DNA of 45,127 nt from an uncultured Lachnospiraceae bacterium. GTDB taxonomy: Bacteria; Bacillota; Clostridia; Lachnospirales; Lachnospiraceae. The position numbers were made by a program, and so were the translations under genes. Shown in pieces: positions 1 to 8,035 of the stretch (position 1 is the first letter of the stretch; each line of letters opens with the position of its first letter). The notes beneath the pieces were generated by a model. The model worked only from the letters and a program-made list of their open reading frames with translations, did no database searches and had not been told where the DNA came from. Location of the stretch: positions 1 through 45,127 of the forward strand of contig CAJUIO010000017.1 of NCBI GenBank assembly GCA_910586025.1, read 5' to 3'.

Positions 1-1
1 T

Positions 2-1072
2 TACTATGTAAATAAAATCACAGGCTTTGAAATGTCAGATCTTCGTTCGGATTTAATTGACAGGGCTAGAAAGATGAGCCGTATTCGAAATATGAACCAT
101 CCATGGCTGACTATGGGAGATGAGGAGCTTCTGCGCAGTGCTGGTTTGATTTTAAAAGACGATGAAAAACATAGAGAAGGAATTACTATTGCTGCAATTC
201 TTCTGTTTGGAAAGGATATTACAATAATGTCCGCAATCCCGCAGCACAAGACAGATGCTATCTTTCGTATAGAGAGTATGGATCGGTATGATGACAGAGA
301 TGTTATAATTACAAATTTGTTCGATACTTATGATCGTCTAATGGATTTTGGGAAAAAACATCTAAGTGATCCTTTTGTATTGGAAGGAATTAATAGTATC
401 AGTGCCAGAGATAAAATTCTTCGGGAGATTTTTTCAAATTTTCTTGCGCATCGTGACTATTCGTCCGCTTATGTTGCAAAGTTTGTAATTGAGAAACAGT
501 GTATGTACACGGAAAATGCCAGTCGTGCGCACGGGTTTGGAATGCTTGAATTATCAAGTTTTGAACCATTCCCTAAAAATCCGGCTATTTCCAAGGTGTT
601 TCGGGAGATAGCGCTGGCAGACGAGCTTGGGTCAGGTATGAGAAATACTTATAAGTATACTAAGCTATATTCCGGAGGAACACCTGAATTCATTGAAGGA
701 AATGTGTTTAGAACAATAATTCCGTTAACGTCTGTTTCTGTTGGAAAAGTTGGTCCTTCTCAGGACGCTTCATTAATAACTCAAGTTAGTGACCAAGTTA
801 GTGACCAAGTTAGTGACCAAGTTAGTGACCAAGTTAATGGACGAAGAATGAAGAAAAATGAGGATGCGGATATTTTTCAAAGTATTCTTGATTTTTGCAG
901 GAAGGAAAGGAGTAAAAAAGAAATCTGTGAGTATATGGGATACCATAATCGGACATTTTTCACGCGTAAGTATTTAGCGCCTCTTATAAATAAGGGACAA
1001 TTGCGAATGACACAGCCGGATAAACCAAACAGCAGAAGTCAGAAGTATGTTGTAGTAAGTTCCGATGGCTGA
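2..1072 (+). CDS. AlbA/RecG-like ATP-binding putative transcriptional regulator, 5'-truncated by the window edge
   Basis: The reading frame is open from the first bases of the window. The residues before the first ATG (position 32) continue the family pattern, and that ATG has no ribosome binding site, so the true start and the N-terminal AlbA_2 (Schlafen-like) domain lie outside. What remains resembles the GHKL-type ATP-binding half of proteins annotated as putative transcriptional regulators or RecG-like helicases. Visible landmarks are a DLRSDLIDRARK stretch, ILLFGKD, RYDDRD, an IFSNFLAHRDY helix, and the SPFPKNP-like and ADELGSGMRN motifs. Near residue 255 of the visible part comes a run of DQVS repeats, then a winged-helix-like C-terminus that probably binds DNA. 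The family is often found in accessory DNA. Its exact target is unknown. Family assignment is confident, function is not. Confidence 0.8.
   Translation, partial: YYVNKITGFEMSDLRSDLIDRARKMSRIRNMNHPWLTMGDEELLRSAGLILKDDEKHREGITIAAILLFGKDITIMSAIPQHKTDAIFRIESMDRYDDRDVIITNLFDTYDRLMDFGKKHLSDPFVLEGINSISARDKILREIFSNFLAHRDYSSAYVAKFVIEKQCMYTENASRAHGFGMLELSSFEPFPKNPAISKVFREIALADELGSGMRNTYKYTKLYSGGTPEFIEGNVFRTIIPLTSVSVGKVGPSQDASLITQVSDQVSDQVSDQVSDQVNGRRMKKNEDADIFQSILDFCRKERSKKEICEYMGYHNRTFFTRKYLAPLINKGQLRMTQPDKPNSRSQKYVVVSSDG
782..836 (+). repeat. In-frame 12-bp tandem repeat encoding (QVSD)n
   Basis: Four perfect copies of a 12-base unit (caagttagtgac) plus a partial fifth sit inside the preceding gene and encode QVSD repeated. 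Because the unit is a multiple of three, copy-number change would lengthen or shorten the linker before the winged-helix tail without a frameshift. Similar DQVSDQV runs are known in this regulator family. A role in length variation is inference. Confidence 0.9.
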
Positions 1073-1136
1073 ATGATATCGCTTTGACATAAGTTTCCGG
1101 TGTCAAAAATTTACTGCACAATATATTGTCAAAATA

Positions 1137-1165
1137 CTTGAATTTATTTCAAGATATAGTAAAAT
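1137..1165 (+). promoter_or_regulatory. Possible promoter and dyad upstream of the sortase operon
   Basis: TTGAAT (1138-1143) and TAAAAT (1160-1165) are 16 bases apart and could be -35 and -10 boxes, with the start of transcription about 25 bases before the sortase ATG. The -35 is inside a perfect dyad, CTTGAA-N5-TTCAAG (1137-1153), which might be an operator. The boxes are only moderately like consensus, so this is tentative. Confidence 0.3.
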
Positions 1166-1197
1166 GGATATATATGCTATGAAGGAGAAAGTATGTC

Positions 1198-2430
1198 ATG
1201 GCCACAGAAGAACTTATAGTAGCCGGAAGGCGGTTCAAAATTCGAAAGGATTACGAGGCCGCCCTGCGGGATCAGAAGAAGATCGATCGCATCCGGGCGG
1301 AGCTTGACTTAACCGATTCCGGCCAGATATATAAACTGTACAGCAGGCTGAAGGGCGGCGCTTTCCGTTTTGAGACGGCAGTGGGCACTGATTTTGATGA
1401 TGAGATCTATGAAAAGGTGCAGGAGCTGAAAAGGAACGGAGACAATGCTTTAAAGATTTCTGAGACAGCCGCCGGCAGGAAGACGGCCGGAGCCGAAAAG
1501 GTAAGGCCGGGACCCAAGGCGGAAAACAAAAGAAAACCTCCCGGAAAAAAGGCAGACCAGAGGAATCAGACAAATGAGAAGTACGATGAGGGGATGCAGA
1601 AGCAGATTCTATATGAACTGCATAAAAGGGAACGGAGAAGGAAGCTGATTATCGCACTTTCGTCCCTTGTTGCGGTTTTTTGTTTTGGATATTTTGGAAT
1701 TTACTATTATTTCAGCGCCCGGACCACTATGGATTATGAGACGCTGGCCTCCCTTAAAGGAAGTGATGTACTGGCGGATGCGCCGAAGGTGAACGAGATA
1801 TCATTACATAAAACGGGATTTCAGCTGCCGGATGTGCTGGACGAATACAAAACTCTCTATGAAAAAAATAAAAAGCTAATCGGATGGCTGAAAATTGACG
1901 ATACAAATATAGATTACCCTGTAATGCAGACCAACAACAACGAATACTATCTGGATCACAATTTTAACCAGGAGTATGACAAGAACGGCAGTATTTTTAT
2001 GGACTGTGACTGCAGCGTCTATCCCAGAAGCACGAATCTGATCCTGTACGGGCATCATATGAAATCCGGAAATATGTTCGGACAGCTTCAGAAATATGCC
2101 AAGGAATCCTATGGGAAAAAGCATTCGATTATCCAGTTTGATACAATCTATGAAAAAGGAACGTATCAGGTAATGTACGTTTTCCGTTCGCAGGTATATA
2201 ATGATACGGACGTGATTTTTAAATACTATCAGTTTCTTGATGCGAATTCGGAAGACGAATTCAATTATTATATGAAAGAAATGGCGGCTCTCAGCCTTTA
2301 TGACACGGGAGTGACCGCAAGCTACGGCGACGATCTGCTCACTCTTTCCACCTGTGATCATTCGCAGACGGACGGGCGGTTTGTGGTTGTGGCAAAACGG
2401 ATTGAAAATCCAAAAGGAGTGTTAGAATGA
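1198..2430 (+). CDS. srtB: Class B sortase with long cytoplasmic N-terminus
   Basis: This is a membrane-bound cysteine transpeptidase that would cleave a C-terminal sorting motif and join surface proteins to peptidoglycan. A single membrane segment lies at residues 150-171, with the catalytic domain outside. Catalytic residues are visible as His286 in YGHHM, Cys386 in TLSTC and Arg394 in DGRF; the GHHM and TLSTC contexts fit class B. The ATG at 1198 has GAAGGAG about ten bases upstream. The 149 residues before the membrane segment are unusual for a sortase: charged, lysine-rich near 100-125 and presumably cytoplasmic. The stop overlaps the start of the next gene (ATGA), implying translational coupling with its likely substrates. 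Class assignment is confident. Substrate assignment is inferred from gene order and the sorting signals downstream. Confidence 0.92.
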   Translation: MATEELIVAGRRFKIRKDYEAALRDQKKIDRIRAELDLTDSGQIYKLYSRLKGGAFRFETAVGTDFDDEIYEKVQELKRNGDNALKISETAAGRKTAGAEKVRPGPKAENKRKPPGKKADQRNQTNEKYDEGMQKQILYELHKRERRRKLIIALSSLVAVFCFGYFGIYYYFSARTTMDYETLASLKGSDVLADAPKVNEISLHKTGFQLPDVLDEYKTLYEKNKKLIGWLKIDDTNIDYPVMQTNNNEYYLDHNFNQEYDKNGSIFMDCDCSVYPRSTNLILYGHHMKSGNMFGQLQKYAKESYGKKHSIIQFDTIYEKGTYQVMYVFRSQVYNDTDVIFKYYQFLDANSEDEFNYYMKEMAALSLYDTGVTASYGDDLLTLSTCDHSQTDGRFVVVAKRIENPKGVLE

Positions 2431-5400
2431 CTAAAGTAGCGAAAAAGAAAAACAGAAAATTAAGAAGGCAGATCCGCAAGACAATCGGTTCTCTGTTCAT
2501 GATATCTGCGATCGTGGTTGCCGCTGTGCCCGTGCCGGATGTAAGTGCGAATGTTACGGATGCGGCAAAAAGGGTTGAAGTTGTGAATTATACTGATTCC
2601 AATATGACGGCATGGGGTAAGATAACGATAGACGGCACTGCTTACGACGCACCTTCGGAGTGGCGCAGCAAAGTGCCTCTCGTGGATAAAGATACCTATA
2701 TCTATACGACACGTGAAGGTTTTCTTCAATTTGCCTATATAAGGCCAAATTCGACCGCTTCTAACAGAGTTGCGGTTATTTTGGGTGCTGATGTTACGAA
2801 TCTGCCAGGAGGTAAGCTGGAAATACCTGACACGATAGATGCCTATCGGAAGTACACTATTAATACATCCGGTACCGGTTATGTTGCGGTGAGTCAGAAT
2901 AATACCTTCCTTTATTGGAGAAAGGATATCCCGCAGAAAAACGAAAATGGCGATGAGCTTTACAGAGTGCCCAGTGTTTTTGGGGAGAATGCCGATCCGA
3001 TCACAAAATATGGCGGTCAGAGCAGAGGACACAGTGAGACCAGAAATGGGAAGCTTATGTTTATTGAGACTCATGATGCCGCCGGAAAAGAGCTGACCAG
3101 TCCGGTGGCTCATGAAATGATACCGCTTGTGACCTATCAGTATCGCCCTTGTTACTCCACTACATATGAGGAATGGGGTCATATTGAGGACGATGATTTA
3201 TATGTGTGGACCAATAATAATATTGCGCCTGTTTCGGAAAATCTGCTTACAGTGGCAAGCGATGACGGCCTGCTGGGTGCGGTTGCTACCCCAACGGCAA
3301 CAGCCACTCCTTCGTCCACAGCGTCTCCAACGGCAACAGCTGTGCCTTCGTCCACAGCGTCTCCAACGGCAACAGCTGTGCCTGTGTCCACGGCATCGCC
3401 AACAGCAATGCCTGCGTCTACAGTATCGGCTTCTCCTGAGGCGACTGCTTCTATAACGCCAAGTGCGATACCCACGGCTACGCCTGCGGCTGTGCCTACA
3501 ATGACTCCCTCTGCAACTCCTACGGCTACGGTGTCTGCAACACCGGAGGCCACGGTTGTGCCGGAACCAACAGGGATACCGGAAGCGACAGAAGAACCGG
3601 AGATTACACCCGAGCCGCAAGAGACTGAGACACCAGAACCGACAGAAATTCCTGTGACCGAGCCGGCCGAAACGCCTGATCAGGTGCCGGGTACCGATTC
3701 AGTCAATCAGGAATCCGAAGACGACAGTTCCGAGGGTGAAGAAAGTGCGAGAGCTGCTTCGATGAAAACGGAAACGGTTTCTTATTCTCTGGATGATTCT
3801 GTGATGTCGTTACGTCAGCCGTCCAAAATAGAACCCAAAGTGCTTTCAGAGGTAAGGTCTAACGTCAATCCCACCGCAAGTCCGGCAGAAGATCTTACAA
3901 AGTATTACGTGCAGGTGCGGAATATGCCCGATCATGATGAATATCTCAGAATCCGCGAGGTGGATGTTCGCTATATTGGAAGACAGAGAGTAGAGGCAAA
4001 TAAAGATGATGCCACGAAATATCAGAAAGAGTGGGTAGTCGGCCCTACGGTTACAAGTGCTGATCCAGGACAGGGTATTTTTGCAGGCAAAACCCAGATT
4101 ACTGATCTTCAGATAGGGGATAAGATGCTGGGTATTGGCGATTATGCGTTTTATGGCTGTACTGGTATCCAGAAAATAAAATTGGGAAATGGTTTGAACA
4201 CAATTGGCAATGGCGCTTTTGCTTATTGTGCAAATGTAAAGGAATGCGATATACCGCTATTCAGTGAAATCAGTACGATCGGCAAGGATGCTTTTATGAA
4301 TTGTACGGGGTTGAAGAAGCTTGTGCTTCCTGCCAGTATAACAGCAATCGGCGATTATTGTTTTCAGGGGTGTACAGGATTAGAAACGATTGATCTGTGT
4401 GGGGACGGAGAAAATGTCAGTCTGAGATTGATTGGATACAACGCTTTTGAGAATTGTTCCAGCCTGAGTTCCATTACATTCCCGCCCAATTTCAGGCAGG
4501 AGCATCCTTTATTACCGAATGAGAATAAAAAGCTGCCGATTTCCTATTTCAACGGCTGCACCTCTCTGCAGTATATAAAGGTTCAGAACAGTGATGTGGA
4601 TATTGTAGACGCACTTGAAGCTGACGGTACAGAAGATAAGGATCATGGCAATTATGGCAAAGCAGGCTGTACTATAGAAAAATTCCTGAAAACAGTTCCG
4701 GATATCTTTTATTTTGAAGGTCCGGAAATCTCCGCAATGCATACAACTGCTAAGGAGCATTCGGCGGCGTTTCGATATTTGAATCAGGATAAATATGAAA
4801 AGGTGATGCAATGTCCGGAGCTTGATCAAGATGGTAAGCCTCTTCATGAGGCTACCTATATTGTGAACTCAAAGAGTGAATTAATAGATATGGAGATTGA
4901 CAGTGCGTGTGGGATTATTGAAATTCCGGCCAAAATTGGAGCTTATGGTGTGGAAACGATAGCTTCGACCAGTTTTCAGAACAATTGTTCCCTGAAAAAG
5001 ATTACGATTCCGGCAACTGTGAAGCTGATTCAGAAGGATGCCTTTAAGGGATGTCATAACCTTAAGGACGTTATTTTCGGACAGCCGGAAAATCCAGAAC
5101 TTGTGATTGAGAGTCGGGCATTTAATACGCAGGAGGTAGCGTTCCATATAAACACTCCCTGTACCCCTGTGGAAGCCACCCCAATACTCAATTTTGTGGG
5201 AACTATTTCCCCCACATCGGTTCCGTTCCAGTATGCCATGGATCCGGCCAATAATATCAATGTAGGCAGTCAGACAGAGCATACATACATCACGTATTAC
5301 AGCGGATGGCCGACAAACCTTGCTGTGAAATACAACCATAACACGGACAAAAACGAGCTGATCGGTTATCCTCAGTACGATAACCTTAAAGAAACAAATT

Positions 5401-8027
5401 ATGCGGACGGCATTACGTGGGAAAGCCTTCCCTATATGACGGATGAGTATAAGGCCGCGATAGACGATGCTAAAGCAGGAGCTCCTGGCACTCAGGAGGG
5501 AAGTAATATATTAAATGCCACAACAAATATTAATCTTCCCGGAGGAATAGAGTCCATCAAGTCAGGCCTGTTCTCACAGAAAGACGGAGCGAACGTGAAG
5601 GCGGACCGGAGGATTGAATCCATTACCATGAACACGGTGGAGACAGTGGAGCCTTATACCTTTGAGGGCTGTACAAATCTGAAGCGTGCTTACATGTCAG
5701 GCGGAAATAAGATTGACAGCTATGCTTTTAAGAATTGTGATAAGCTTGAGACGGTCAGTGTGGCTGCATCCGTGGCGGAAATGGGAATCAGGCCGTTTGC
5801 CGGATGCTCGAGTCTGATGTCCATAGAATTTGCGGCACCCGGAGAGGAAGGTGCAACGGGTAATTTCGTTTGTGAGAATCAGGTTATTTACAAGCTGACA
5901 GAGGGAAAGAAGACAAAGATTGTGGAGTGTCTTGAGACCAGAGGTCTGGGGAGCGCTTCCAGGGTAGGCCCTGACGAGCTGGCAGAAGTCACCGAGATAG
6001 CGGAGGAAGCATTCATGGGCTGTGGTGAAATCGGAGCGGTGGACTTGTCCGCATCTTCCGTCAAGACCATTCCCAGACAGTGTTTTGCCATGACAGAGCG
6101 TCTCAGCACCGTGACCCTTCCGGATACGGCGAGAAGCATTACCAAGGGAGCGTTCTGGAACAGCGGTGTTTCCATGGTGGAGATTCCGAACAGTGTTTCC
6201 TATATTGAGCCGGGTGCATTTGACAATGTGCAGAAGGCGACATACAAGATACTTGCAAGTGACGGCGCAGTTGACAGGGAATTTGAAGAAATTGTACTGG
6301 ATTCCGCAGGAAATCCCACGGTGGATAACAGCAAACCGCACAGAACGGTATCCTTCTATACACCGGCAGGAAGTGCGGCGGAGATCTACACGGAAAATTA
6401 TGATTATATTACTTTTGAGGAAGTAAAGCCCATTATCAAGCATATGGTATACTTCTGGGATAACTTTGATCCGGCTAATCCTGTATTGCTCGATACTCAG
6501 GAAGTAATAGACGGGGAAGATGCAATACCGCCGGAGGTAAAGGGATATGAGGGGTATAGATTTGTCAGATGGTCAAACAGCTATACTGAAATTTCCAGAC
6601 AGATGGATCTGTACACTGTTTACGAGCCTATAGCGAAAACCTATTATAAAGTGACGTTCCTGGATCATGATGACAAGGTATTGGATACTCAGGAGGTGCT
6701 GGCGGGAACAGGTGCGAAGACACCTCCGGCTCCTACAAGAGAGGGCTATCATTTTACAGGCTGGCGGCCTGCCTATGACAATATTACGGCGGACACCGTG
6801 ATCTATGCCCAGTATGAAAAGATGGACTCGGATGAGACCAAATTTACAGTAACATTCTATGACTATGACGAGAACGTGCTCAGTGTTCAGAAGGTTAAGC
6901 CGGGCGAGGATGCCATAGCGCCGGTTGCGCCTACCAGAGAAGGTTATACCTTTGACGGCTGGAGACCGGCTAATTTTACCAAGGTTTCCAAGAATCTTGA
7001 CGTGTATGCGCAGTATAAGTCAGGTTCCGGCAACGGAAATGGTAATGGAAACGGTAACGGAGATGGGGACGATGATGACCGTGACAGCAAGGCCTCGGCA
7101 ACTCCTACGCCGGAGATTATCTACCGGGTACCGGAGACCAGAAAGTACACGGTATCCGTATCAGGAGGAAGCGGAAGCGGAAGCTATGCGGCGGGAGAGA
7201 TCGTTGCACTCAACGCTTACTACATGGGGACGGGACAGAGCTTTGAACGCTGGACCACGTCAACGGCGGGAGTGGGATTTGCCAATCCCGAGGCGTCTTC
7301 CACAACCTTTACCATGCCGGCGGCGAATGTTTCGATCACGGCAACCTACAGTCCGGGAGGCGCAGCGGCAACCCAGCCTGCGGGAACAGGCACAAATACG
7401 GGAGGCGGTAATACCGGAGGCGGAAGCACTACCGGCAACAGAGGAGGCAACGGTACTTCTGTGGAGGTTACAAGACCCGGCATTTCCAATACGGATATTG
7501 CGGGCGCAACGGTGAGCGGAGCCACGGATAATTTCGTGGTGAAGGTTACGGAGGATTCGGCGGCAACCCAGGCGGTTACGGCGGCTTTGCAGGCAAGATA
7601 CGGCGACCTTGGCAGAATCAAATATCTTCCTATGGATATCAGTCTCTATGATTCCACCGGAAGAACCAAGATTGCCGATACCACTGGAATTTCCGTAAAT
7701 ATTACCCTTCCTCTGCCGGATGACCTGGTGCAGTATGCGGGTAATAACAGAGCGGCTGCAGTTTCAAACGGCGGTTTGGAGGACTTGAATACAAGATTTA
7801 CCACAGTGGATAATGTTCCATGTATTAATTTTACGGCTACCCATTTTTCACCGTATGTGATCTATGTGGATACGGCGAATTTGATGGAAGGAACCATAGA
7901 TTCTACGCCGAAGACGGGAGATCCGATCCATCCCAAGTGGTTTTTGGCAGTGGGAATGGCATGTATTTCCATGATTCTGTTCTTTAAGCGTGATAAGTCG
8001 GTTATGGTTAAAAGAAAAGCCGCATAG
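2427..8027 (+). CDS. Large BspA-like leucine-rich-repeat surface protein, sortase-anchored
   Basis: The 1866-residue product is a cell-wall surface protein, probably an adhesin or binding protein. In order: a twin-lysine signal peptide (about 1-41); an N-terminal domain I do not recognise; a Pro/Thr/Ser/Ala-rich stalk (about 285-422); blocks of LRR_5/BspA-type repeats (recurrent IGDYAFYGCTGI-like units, about 560-760, 870-930 and 1085-1290); three Flg_new/InlB-B-like repeats (about 1339-1402, 1405-1463, 1472-1531; each ends GY.F..W followed by YAQYE-like residues); a Gly/Asn/Asp linker; a divergent InlB-type repeat; a Gly/Thr linker; and a C-terminal domain (about 1690-1815) shared with the next gene. 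The tail has TPKTG at 1827-1831, IHPKWF, a hydrophobic segment and a basic end, which is a sorting signal. It overlaps the sortase stop by four bases, which suggests a dedicated pair. The ligand is unknown. Confidence 0.9.
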   Translation: MTKVAKKKNRKLRRQIRKTIGSLFMISAIVVAAVPVPDVSANVTDAAKRVEVVNYTDSNMTAWGKITIDGTAYDAPSEWRSKVPLVDKDTYIYTTREGFLQFAYIRPNSTASNRVAVILGADVTNLPGGKLEIPDTIDAYRKYTINTSGTGYVAVSQNNTFLYWRKDIPQKNENGDELYRVPSVFGENADPITKYGGQSRGHSETRNGKLMFIETHDAAGKELTSPVAHEMIPLVTYQYRPCYSTTYEEWGHIEDDDLYVWTNNNIAPVSENLLTVASDDGLLGAVATPTATATPSSTASPTATAVPSSTASPTATAVPVSTASPTAMPASTVSASPEATASITPSAIPTATPAAVPTMTPSATPTATVSATPEATVVPEPTGIPEATEEPEITPEPQETETPEPTEIPVTEPAETPDQVPGTDSVNQESEDDSSEGEESARAASMKTETVSYSLDDSVMSLRQPSKIEPKVLSEVRSNVNPTASPAEDLTKYYVQVRNMPDHDEYLRIREVDVRYIGRQRVEANKDDATKYQKEWVVGPTVTSADPGQGIFAGKTQITDLQIGDKMLGIGDYAFYGCTGIQKIKLGNGLNTIGNGAFAYCANVKECDIPLFSEISTIGKDAFMNCTGLKKLVLPASITAIGDYCFQGCTGLETIDLCGDGENVSLRLIGYNAFENCSSLSSITFPPNFRQEHPLLPNENKKLPISYFNGCTSLQYIKVQNSDVDIVDALEADGTEDKDHGNYGKAGCTIEKFLKTVPDIFYFEGPEISAMHTTAKEHSAAFRYLNQDKYEKVMQCPELDQDGKPLHEATYIVNSKSELIDMEIDSACGIIEIPAKIGAYGVETIASTSFQNNCSLKKITIPATVKLIQKDAFKGCHNLKDVIFGQPENPELVIESRAFNTQEVAFHINTPCTPVEATPILNFVGTISPTSVPFQYAMDPANNINVGSQTEHTYITYYSGWPTNLAVKYNHNTDKNELIGYPQYDNLKETNYADGITWESLPYMTDEYKAAIDDAKAGAPGTQEGSNILNATTNINLPGGIESIKSGLFSQKDGANVKADRRIESITMNTVETVEPYTFEGCTNLKRAYMSGGNKIDSYAFKNCDKLETVSVAASVAEMGIRPFAGCSSLMSIEFAAPGEEGATGNFVCENQVIYKLTEGKKTKIVECLETRGLGSASRVGPDELAEVTEIAEEAFMGCGEIGAVDLSASSVKTIPRQCFAMTERLSTVTLPDTARSITKGAFWNSGVSMVEIPNSVSYIEPGAFDNVQKATYKILASDGAVDREFEEIVLDSAGNPTVDNSKPHRTVSFYTPAGSAAEIYTENYDYITFEEVKPIIKHMVYFWDNFDPANPVLLDTQEVIDGEDAIPPEVKGYEGYRFVRWSNSYTEISRQMDLYTVYEPIAKTYYKVTFLDHDDKVLDTQEVLAGTGAKTPPAPTREGYHFTGWRPAYDNITADTVIYAQYEKMDSDETKFTVTFYDYDENVLSVQKVKPGEDAIAPVAPTREGYTFDGWRPANFTKVSKNLDVYAQYKSGSGNGNGNGNGNGDGDDDDRDSKASATPTPEIIYRVPETRKYTVSVSGGSGSGSYAAGEIVALNAYYMGTGQSFERWTTSTAGVGFANPEASSTTFTMPAANVSITATYSPGGAAATQPAGTGTNTGGGNTGGGSTTGNRGGNGTSVEVTRPGISNTDIAGATVSGATDNFVVKVTEDSAATQAVTAALQARYGDLGRIKYLPMDISLYDSTGRTKIADTTGISVNITLPLPDDLVQYAGNNRAAAVSNGGLEDLNTRFTTVDNVPCINFTATHFSPYVIYVDTANLMEGTIDSTPKTGDPIHPKWFLAVGMACISMILFFKRDKSVMVKRKAA
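3291..3398 (+). repeat. Three 36-bp tandem repeats coding for the Pro/Thr-rich stalk
   Basis: Three near-identical 36-base units begin at 3291, 3327 and 3363, and a degraded fourth follows. Each encodes a 12-residue PTATAxPxSTAS unit. Such an array can expand or shrink in frame and set the length of the wall-spanning stalk. Long open frames on the opposite strand here come from this skewed composition and are not genes. Confidence 0.85.
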
Positions 8028-8035
8028 GAGAGCCT

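Noticed and set aside
782..836. Short repeat array as a possible CRISPR
   Set aside because: The units are contiguous with no spacers and are translated in frame.
3179..3620. Two long minus-strand open frames opposite the Pro/Thr stalk
   Set aside because: They arise from the repetitive composition of the real plus-strand gene and have no start signals or family similarity.
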